Position numbers and translations under genes: made by a program
Shown here: positions 57,643-64,000 of the stretch, piece by piece
How the letters are laid out: every line of letters begins with the position of its first letter
Position numbering within the stretch: position 1 is the first letter of the stretch
The notes under the pieces: model-generated
Database searches by the model: none
What the model was told of the DNA's origin: nothing
The model's input: the letters and a program-made list of their open reading frames with translations, nothing else
Source of the DNA: Paenibacillus stellifer
GTDB lineage: Bacteria > Bacillota > Bacilli > Paenibacillales > Paenibacillaceae
Direction of reading: 5' to 3'
NCBI RefSeq assembly: GCF_000758685.1
Contig: NZ_CP009286.1
Location: forward strand, 1,022,501 to 1,086,500
DNA: 64,000 bases

Positions 57643-57670
57643 ACCATACGCATAGCGTATGGTTTTCTTT
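57643..57670 (+). terminator. Intrinsic terminator-like hairpin (plus orientation)
   Basis: ACCATACGC pairs exactly with GCGTATGGT around ATA, followed by TTTCTTTTG. Confidence 0.7.
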
Positions 57671-57671
57671 T

Positions 57672-57711
57672 GACAAAAAGAAACCGCAACAGCCAAAAGC
57701 TGATGCGGTTT
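57672..57711 (-). terminator. Terminator of the putative immunity gene
   Basis: On the minus strand AAACCGCA pairs with TGCGGTTT, with an inner AGC/GCT pair, followed by CTTTTTGTC. It starts eight bases after the gene's stop. Confidence 0.8.
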
Positions 57712-57718
57712 AGGATTA

Positions 57719-58150
57719 TTACCAGTTTCCATTTTCAAAGTCTTGTTTTTCACTCTCTTTTACAAAAACCGATATCCATAGGACAGTATCACTAACAGGG
57801 TCAGTCTCGATGTATATACCTTTACTGCTGCAGTAAACTTCCTCAAAATCATCATATTCAAAACTTGGTTCAATACTTAAGACTTCGTTAATGTGCATCC
57901 CGATTCTAATTTTCCCAAAAAGTGTCCCCACATATTTACTCAATGCCGTTATCTTGAACAGTTTACCATTGATTAAGTTGAACCATAGATCAACTGAATC
58001 ATTTATTTCATATCTAATCAAAAATTTACCTAGAAGATATGCTTTTACACCTTCGCTTGCTAATAAGGGGTAACTGTCACTTATGTGACTGTAGAGATTT
58101 ATCCCCCCCATTCCCACCCATGGAAGTATGGGGGCATCGAGATTAACCAT
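57719..58150 (-). CDS. Putative immunity protein of the RHS toxin
   Basis: 143 aa, soluble. Recognisable only as plausible: VKAYLLGKFLIRYEINDSVD, GKIRIGMHINEVLSIEPSFE, YDDFEEVYCSSKGIYIETDP, DTVLWISVFV, a mixed alpha/beta protein like many Imm families. ATG 58150 with AGGTGA is chosen; the 28 upstream codons overlap the toxin gene. It starts four bases after the toxin stop, is AT-rich like the toxin tip, and has its own terminator, the standard toxin/immunity arrangement. No family name assigned. Confidence 0.7.
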   Translation of the reverse strand: MVNLDAPILPWVGMGGINLYSHISDSYPLLASEGVKAYLLGKFLIRYEINDSVDLWFNLINGKLFKITALSKYVGTLFGKIRIGMHINEVLSIEPSFEYDDFEEVYCSSKGIYIETDPVSDTVLWISVFVKESEKQDFENGNW

Positions 58151-58154
58151 CTTA

Positions 58155-61100
58155 TCACCTCTCAGTAAAAATAATAGTCGTAGTCTCTCTCTCTTTTCCT
58201 TGATAAAGATAATTCTTTGATTTACCGTCAACAATCTTGATAGTTCCTTGGTTACTAGTACTAATCTTTACATATGGACTTTCCCCATGTCTACCTCCAC
58301 CTGGTGATACTTGTACTTGGGTAATATTTCTTTCACCTCCTGTGTTATTTATTTTAATTATTACTGCTCCTGAACGTGATTTAGTTGAAGGTTGAACAGT
58401 AAGATCATAACCTTGTCCTTGTAGCATTTGTGCAACTTCATCAACTGACATATCGTTAAAGTGGTTTGGGTTTGCCCTAGCAGATTTGATAGTAATCTTT
58501 CCATTAGTAATTACTGGGGCACCTCTCCCCTTACCTGCACGACCACCTATACCTCCACTTGCCATCCCCATTACCATTTCTGGTGCTGCGGCTGACCACC
58601 AATCACCCTCCCCATACAGATAATAATTATCCAGTTGAGAAAGCGCCCACTTTACTTGTCCTGCCTTCGAACTATCATCAATCATCGCTAACCAAAATAA
58701 GTACTCAAACTGATTGCGAGTCATACCAGCAGAATCTGTATTAAAAAATCCAGTCTGCGTACCGTTAGTTCCTTTTAAAAGTTCTTTTAAGAGCTTCTTT
58801 TGAGCCGCAGTCCCTAAAGAACGTGCTGCGATAATTCGATCTACTGACTTTGTAGTAGATAGATTAGTGAATGCAAACGGGTCGCCTCCAGTTGCTCCAT
58901 TCGCATCTGAAGTATGTCCCGTGGGGTCCGTATAAATCAACGGATTATTACGCACATACGTATAAAGGTTCAGACTCAGCGGATCTTCCATTTCCCCCTC
59001 ATACGTATCCTCACTAATAAACCGCCCGACACTCGAGTCAAAATCACGCGCCTGCGCGTAGGAGTAGCCGCTGTAGTAATCATACCCCAGGCTGGTGTAG
59101 CCGAACAGGTTGTCCGGGCCGGACCAGTTCAGGTCGAATTTCTCCGGATTCTCGGCTACGCCGAATTCATCGTAGCGGTACCGCGCCGATACGCTGCCGT
59201 CCTGGCCTTCCAGGCCTATGACGCTTCCCAGTGCATCGCTCAGGTAGTAGAGCGTCTTCGTTGTGCCGTCCGCGTGCGCTCCGCTGGCGCCTTCTGTCGG
59301 CTCCCAGTCGTTGCTCGCATCGCCGCTGACCCGGTAGGTCATGCTGATCCGCTCTTCTCCTGCGCCGTACACATACGACTGCTTCCAGCTCTGGCCGGTA
59401 TCTCCTGTGGCCATCAGGGGCTGCGGATTGCTCAAAGTGATGTCATTGGTAAAATAGATGTCCAGTTGACGCTTCTTGTACTGCGACTCCCAGCCATCTC
59501 GCGTTCCAGCTGGGTTGCCGGACGGATACGCATTCGGGATCGTATCGTCTCCTACGGTGGTCCGCATGCTGACACGGTTGCCGTCTCCATCATATTGATA
59601 GGTGGTCACATCGCCGAACGTGTTGGTGCTCTGGATCAGGCGGTTCGACGCACTCCACTCGTTGCTCTCCAGCACCTGCGGACCTGCCGTCAGTGCCGCG
59701 ACTCTCGCTTCCGGGGCAAGCGTGGCATCCGTTCCGTTACCATCCGCTCCGTACACATCCTCTGTTGCACCGGTCAGCAGATCCTCATCCGGCAGACTGA
59801 AGGCCAGCGGATCTGTACCATCCGTACCCGTACCAGATTCATCTCCATAGACCGTTCCCGGCACGGTCGTCTTCAACGCGCTTGCACCGGCTGTGAACGA
59901 ACGCAGCGCCGCTTCGCTGTCTATGCCGGTGACTTTCAGCAGATTGCCGCGAAGGTCATACGTGTAGTCCTTGTAGTCGCTGCCTTTTTCAAAATGGACC
60001 AGCTTGTTCGCCGCATCATAGGTATACTGCTCCGAGGCGGTAATGCCTCCATCCGTCACCTCTTTGCCCAGGCGGTTGCCGGCGACGTCATAGGAGTAGA
60101 CGGTCTTCGAGCCGTTCTGCTTCTGCACCTGAGTCAGTTGATTGAGCGCATCATAGGCATAATCCGAGATGTCCGCAGGACGCTGTGTTCCGGATGGATT
60201 GTCTTCATCGCTGCCGTATTCCTGGCGTTCGGTGCGAGTCTTGTTCCCTGCCGGATCGTAGACGTAAGTCAGCTGCTCCAGCAGGCTGCCGCCCGGCGAC
60301 TGATGCTTCAGCTCCAGCAGTTGGCCGACTCCGTCATACGTATAGCTGCTCAGCCCTCCATTCGGCAGCTGCTTCTCGATCAGACGGCCATTGGCATCAT
60401 AGCGGTAGTTGGTCGTCTGGTTCTGCGTGTCCGTCACCTGCGTGATCCGGTCCATTGCGTCATACGAATAGCTGACGGTCGTATTGTCCGGGTAGATGAC
60501 CCGGCTGCGCTGTCCCGTTACGGTCCATTCATAGCGCACATTATTGCCGCGCGGATCAATGACCGATGTCGGCCGATTCAGGGCGTCATACGTATACCGC
60601 GTCTCGCCGGTACCGTCTGTCATCTTGATCCGGCGTCCCGCCAGATCGTATTCATACTTGACGGTACTTCCGTCCCCATACTTCGTCTGCTTCAGTTGGT
60701 TAGCCGCATCATAGGCGTAATCGGTTGTGTTGTTATCCGGCTCAACGACCTGCAGCAGATTGCCGTTCTCGTCATAGGACATACGGGTCTTCTCAAGCAG
60801 CGGATTCACCGACTCGATGACCCGGTCCGAAGCATCGTACTTGTAAGAGGTCACGGCTCCCAGAGCGTTGGTCTTGTCCAGCAAATTGCCGGTGGCATCA
60901 TAGGAGTAGTGGGTGGAGCTGCCTGCCGCATCATCCACACCCGTCAACCGGCCCAGCACATCATAGTTGAAGGAAGTCTCGTGATGGTTCGGGTCTGTGA
61001 CTTTTTTCAAATTCCCCTTGGCGTCATAGACATATGAGGTTTCATACCCCAGGGCGTTGCGCACCAGCGTATTGCGTCCCAATGCATCATATTCGTAAAA

Positions 61101-64000
61101 AGTCTTCTGTCCCTCTGCGTCCGTGGATTCCGTCATCAGCCCGCGCGCATTGCGGGTAACGGTGGTCTCTTCGTTCAGCGGATTGATCGTTCCGATCTCC
61201 AGTCCACGGCTGTCGTACTTCGTCTTCCAGACGGAATGGTTGGCATCCTCGGTTGCGATCTGATTGCCGTTCTTGTCATATTCATACGTGGTCACTGCGC
61301 CAAGCGCATCGGTCACCGAGACCATTTGACCGAGCGCATTATAGTCGTACCAGGTGCTGTTGCCAAGCGCATCGGTCTCTTTGATCTTGTTGCCCGCTGC
61401 ATCGTAGCGGTACCGTGTCTTCGCGCCGAGCGGGTCGGTCACGCTGAGCAGCTCGTTGCGCTTGCTATAGGTATAGGTGGTCACATTGCCTTCGCTGTCT
61501 GTCTGGGTGAGCATGTTACCGTTGGCGTCGTAGGTGTAAGAGGTCTTCTGTCCCTCCGGATCGGTAACTTCCTTGAGCTGTCCCACATTGTCGTACTTGT
61601 ACGAGGTTATTCCCCCGGATTCATCCCGGGCTTCGGTAATGTTGCCAAGCGCGTCATAGGTGCTGCCAGTGCTGTTATTCAGCGCGTCCTCTGTGCCGGT
61701 CAGGCGGTAGACCTGATAGGAATGAGTGGTCTTCACTCCGGCTTCATCCGTCTGCTCCTCCAGATTGCCATTGGCATCATAGAAGGAGCTGCGGGTCTGG
61801 CCCAAAGCATCGGTGACGGCCACGGCGCGGTCCTTCGCGTCATATTGGATTTGCTGAAGCTCGCCTTCAACGTCGGCAACCTTCACCGTCCGGTGCAGCG
61901 AATCGCGGTCAATGACCGTCGTGTAGCCGCTCGGGTCCTTGATCTCGCGGGCGAAGCCTGCCGCATCATTGGTGTATGCCGTGACATGGCCTTCGGCATC
62001 GGTTACGGAGACCGGAACCCCTTTATTGTCTCTTGCAATGGTCACTGTGTTGCCCAAGGCATCCGTGCTGCTGGCCAGATTGCCGGCGGCGTCGTATTCA
62101 TAGGAGCTGCGATTGCCCCGTTCATCCACCTCAAGGGCCGGACGGTTCAGCGTATTATAGCGGGCAAGCGTGGAGTACCCGTTCCCATCGGTGCTCTGGA
62201 TCACATTGCCCCGCTCGTCATACGCCTGCTTGCTCTTGTTGCCGTTGCCGTCTGTAACGCCGATGAGGCGGTCGCTGTTGTCATAGCTGTATTTGACGGT
62301 TGAGCCGTTGGCAGCCAGGCGCTGCGCGACCTGGAAGTTATTGTTCCACACATAGGTGGTGCTCTGATTGAGCGCGTTCGTCCATACCGTCTTGTTCGAT
62401 GTGGTTGTTATGGAAGAAGCCAGCCCTGCGGCGCGGGCCAATCCGGCGTTCCCGGAAACCGTGCCGTTCTCTGAATAGATGAGAATGGTCTTGCCGGACC
62501 CGACGCCTGTATGAACGACCGGCGTCTGATTCGGAGTCATATCTCCGCCAATGGCGAACAATCCGCCCGTCTGCACATTCAGGTTATTATTGACGCTGAC
62601 ATTATCCCGAACGAACAAGTCGCCTCCGGTAATGTTCAGATTGGCGGTCTGATTGTTGGAGACAATGCCGCCCACGACCATTTCCTGTGCGATGTTCATC
62701 TCAACCCGGGTGTTGATATTCAGGTCTCCCGCGAGCAGAACCCGCTTCGCATCAATGGTCAGACTTCCGCTGTTGTACGTCAGAGTGCCGCTCTGCAGCG
62801 TATCCCCGACGGTTACGGAAGAATCATTGTTCAGATGAATGGCTCCGCCGGACCACAGATTGCCGTAAGATCCTCCGACCTTCTGTACATCGAGCGCCAG
62901 TTTGGTGTTGGCGTTCAGTCCGTTCTTGAGGATGAGATTACCGTACACGCGCACCGTAATGTCGCGGTTGGTGTTCATTCCGTCAACAATCAGAACTGCC
63001 GGCTTGCTTGGTGAACCGAATGTAACACTGTCTTCAACATTCAGTTGGCCCGCTCTGACGACGACAGGCGATGACCCGCTGGATGATATCGCGTTCTGTA
63101 TGGCGGCAATGTCGCCGCCGACCGATACTGCGGAAGCGGCGAAGAGATTTTGCTTCCCTTCAATCTCGGAGATGCTGCTTGAGAGATAATCGCCAATGAC
63201 CGGCTGCAGACCCGCCACCTGCCGGTAAGCCGGCGCGTGAGCCAGATTGTGCATCGTGCCGGACAGAATCACTTCCTCCGAATCCGGCAGGTCCCGTCCC
63301 CGGTCCGGGTAAATCCCCGTCCCGACATCTTCGTCCTCTTCTCCCCGGACAACAGGGGCCACACGGCCCTCATAGCTGGAGGAGCTCTCCGCGCCGTAGA
63401 AGTCGGTTATTCCGGTTACGCGCTGCTTCGCATCATAGGTTACGCTCATGGTCGCCGTTCCCTTGGCATCCGTCACGCCAAGCAGATGATGGCTGTCATC
63501 ATAAGCAAGTCCGGTCTCAGCGCCGTCGACATCCTTGATCGAAGTCATGTCTCCCGCCGAATCGTAATGAAAAGTCATGCTGCGGTCTGCGGAATCTCGG
63601 ACAGATGTCAGCTTGCCTGCGCCGTCATAGCTCAAGCTCAGGGAAGCGCCGATCGTCTGGACAGCCTCCAGCTTGGTTCCCTGGTAAGCAAGCGAGATCT
63701 GGTTCCCGTTCAGATCCGTAATGGATTGCAGATAGCCCGCCGCGTTGAACTGGTATTTGTCTCCCTGCGGGTTCGTCAAGGTATAGGCTCCGGATGACGG
63801 AGCGGTTAATGTCCAGTCCGTGCCGCGCGGAGTCAGATAACGCCCGCCGGACAAGGGCACATATTCGAAGCGTGAGCCGTCCGGGCTCATAATCTCTACC
63901 TTCCCGTCATTGATCGGGGTCAGCTTCCATTCATAGCTATGATGCCAGCCAAGCCCATTCACGCCCGTATAGGGATCGCGGCTCAAATAGTTCAACCCGA
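58155..64000 (-). CDS. RHS-repeat polymorphic toxin (5' end beyond the window)
   Basis: 1,946 residues visible; the gene continues past the right edge. Order: DUF6531-like start (WHHSYEWKLTPINDGKVEIM), first YD repeats, an inserted beta-rich block (about residues 205-530; NLNITGGDLFVRDNVSVNNN), many more YD/RHS repeats to about 1,600, the RHS core (LGYDYYSGYSYAQARDFDSS, VGRFISEDTYEG, NLYTYVRNNPLIYTDPTGH) and a variable tip (about 1,695-1,946). RHS proteins form a shell that holds the tip and release it into competitors. The tip ends VKISTSNQGTIKIVDGKSKN, TTTIIFTER; toxin family not identified. DNA turns AT-rich exactly at the core/tip border. ATG or signal lies outside the window. Confidence 0.92.
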   Translation of the reverse strand, partial: GLNYLSRDPYTGVNGLGWHHSYEWKLTPINDGKVEIMSPDGSRFEYVPLSGGRYLTPRGTDWTLTAPSSGAYTLTNPQGDKYQFNAAGYLQSITDLNGNQISLAYQGTKLEAVQTIGASLSLSYDGAGKLTSVRDSADRSMTFHYDSAGDMTSIKDVDGAETGLAYDDSHHLLGVTDAKGTATMSVTYDAKQRVTGITDFYGAESSSSYEGRVAPVVRGEEDEDVGTGIYPDRGRDLPDSEEVILSGTMHNLAHAPAYRQVAGLQPVIGDYLSSSISEIEGKQNLFAASAVSVGGDIAAIQNAISSSGSSPVVVRAGQLNVEDSVTFGSPSKPAVLIVDGMNTNRDITVRVYGNLILKNGLNANTKLALDVQKVGGSYGNLWSGGAIHLNNDSSVTVGDTLQSGTLTYNSGSLTIDAKRVLLAGDLNINTRVEMNIAQEMVVGGIVSNNQTANLNITGGDLFVRDNVSVNNNLNVQTGGLFAIGGDMTPNQTPVVHTGVGSGKTILIYSENGTVSGNAGLARAAGLASSITTTSNKTVWTNALNQSTTYVWNNNFQVAQRLAANGSTVKYSYDNSDRLIGVTDGNGNKSKQAYDERGNVIQSTDGNGYSTLARYNTLNRPALEVDERGNRSSYEYDAAGNLASSTDALGNTVTIARDNKGVPVSVTDAEGHVTAYTNDAAGFAREIKDPSGYTTVIDRDSLHRTVKVADVEGELQQIQYDAKDRAVAVTDALGQTRSSFYDANGNLEEQTDEAGVKTTHSYQVYRLTGTEDALNNSTGSTYDALGNITEARDESGGITSYKYDNVGQLKEVTDPEGQKTSYTYDANGNMLTQTDSEGNVTTYTYSKRNELLSVTDPLGAKTRYRYDAAGNKIKETDALGNSTWYDYNALGQMVSVTDALGAVTTYEYDKNGNQIATEDANHSVWKTKYDSRGLEIGTINPLNEETTVTRNARGLMTESTDAEGQKTFYEYDALGRNTLVRNALGYETSYVYDAKGNLKKVTDPNHHETSFNYDVLGRLTGVDDAAGSSTHYSYDATGNLLDKTNALGAVTSYKYDASDRVIESVNPLLEKTRMSYDENGNLLQVVEPDNNTTDYAYDAANQLKQTKYGDGSTVKYEYDLAGRRIKMTDGTGETRYTYDALNRPTSVIDPRGNNVRYEWTVTGQRSRVIYPDNTTVSYSYDAMDRITQVTDTQNQTTNYRYDANGRLIEKQLPNGGLSSYTYDGVGQLLELKHQSPGGSLLEQLTYVYDPAGNKTRTERQEYGSDEDNPSGTQRPADISDYAYDALNQLTQVQKQNGSKTVYSYDVAGNRLGKEVTDGGITASEQYTYDAANKLVHFEKGSDYKDYTYDLRGNLLKVTGIDSEAALRSFTAGASALKTTVPGTVYGDESGTGTDGTDPLAFSLPDEDLLTGATEDVYGADGNGTDATLAPEARVAALTAGPQVLESNEWSASNRLIQSTNTFGDVTTYQYDGDGNRVSMRTTVGDDTIPNAYPSGNPAGTRDGWESQYKKRQLDIYFTNDITLSNPQPLMATGDTGQSWKQSYVYGAGEERISMTYRVSGDASNDWEPTEGASGAHADGTTKTLYYLSDALGSVIGLEGQDGSVSARYRYDEFGVAENPEKFDLNWSGPDNLFGYTSLGYDYYSGYSYAQARDFDSSVGRFISEDTYEGEMEDPLSLNLYTYVRNNPLIYTDPTGHTSDANGATGGDPFAFTNLSTTKSVDRIIAARSLGTAAQKKLLKELLKGTNGTQTGFFNTDSAGMTRNQFEYLFWLAMIDDSSKAGQVKWALSQLDNYYLYGEGDWWSAAAPEMVMGMASGGIGGRAGKGRGAPVITNGKITIKSARANPNHFNDMSVDEVAQMLQGQGYDLTVQPSTKSRSGAVIIKINNTGGERNITQVQVSPGGGRHGESPYVKISTSNQGTIKIVDGKSKNYLYQGKERETTTIIFTER

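Noticed and set aside
57556..57753. 65-codon minus frame upstream of the IS200 remnant
   Set aside because: It crosses two terminator hairpins and the IS200 subterminal hairpin; not a gene.
58914..61037. 707-codon open frame on the plus strand
   Set aside because: It is antisense to the RHS gene; the repetitive, GC-rich YD repeats keep the opposite strand open. No start signals or family.

Overview
The window looks like chromosomal accessory DNA from a Paenibacillus-like, endospore-forming Firmicute. The reasons are a GerB-GerA-GerC germinant receptor operon, an S-layer-homology surface protein, strong Gram-positive ribosome binding sites with several TTG and GTG starts, and a very large RHS toxin. 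Host genes use GC-rich codons. The inserted blocks (about 17.7-25.1 kb, about 31.7-33.9 kb and the RHS toxin tip) are clearly AT-rich. No rRNA, tRNA or CRISPR array was seen.

Layout. 0.1-9.5 kb: germination operon, a nonsense-interrupted methyltransferase, a DUF2294/SbtA pair, a TerC-family protein, an IS21 relic, mgtE and a corA relic. 10-11.8 kb: two c-di-GMP-I riboswitches, one in front of a broken ISL3 transposase and one in front of a decayed EAL phosphodiesterase. 11.8-17.7 kb: remnant of a Tn1549-like conjugative element (sigma-like regulator, DUF6075, NlpC/P60 protein, large serine recombinase 1). 17.67-28.69 kb: an 11-kb insertion in the 3' end of that recombinase gene. It is bounded by a 16-bp direct repeat and has a third, related att-like site inside. 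It carries a ParA operon, a 34-aa membrane peptide, a pentapeptide protein, four excisionase-like proteins, a strongly structured RNA candidate, serine recombinase 2 and a TetR/ABC exporter cassette. 28.8-34 kb: integrase relic, small genes, a WYL regulator, and a MerR operon with three tandem 19-bp operator repeats.

34-42 kb: an ABC-2 exporter operon behind a leader with an 8-codon peptide and terminator, a nucleotidyltransferase, another WYL regulator, DJ-1, VOC and DNA-alkylation-repair genes, and several broken genes. 42.7-46.3 kb: a solute-binding protein and a PAP2/SLH surface protein joined head to head, both without their 5' ends, which marks a rearrangement breakpoint. 46.5-53.3 kb: two regulator/SDR pairs (TetR and MerR), an alpha/beta hydrolase, lspA and an ArsR-ALDH operon. 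53.3-57.2 kb: a sigma/anti-sigma pair enclosed by two inverted 1,268-bp IS3-family copies that overwrite the ends of the neighbouring genes. 57.2-64 kb: an internally deleted IS200 transposase, a putative immunity gene and an RHS toxin gene that runs off the right edge.

The most interesting signals are the nested recombinase element with its three att-like sites, its structured RNA candidate and ParA/HEPN-like operon, the riboswitch pair, the leader-peptide attenuator, the MerR iteron operator, and the RHS protein with a foreign beta-rich block inside its YD-repeat array.
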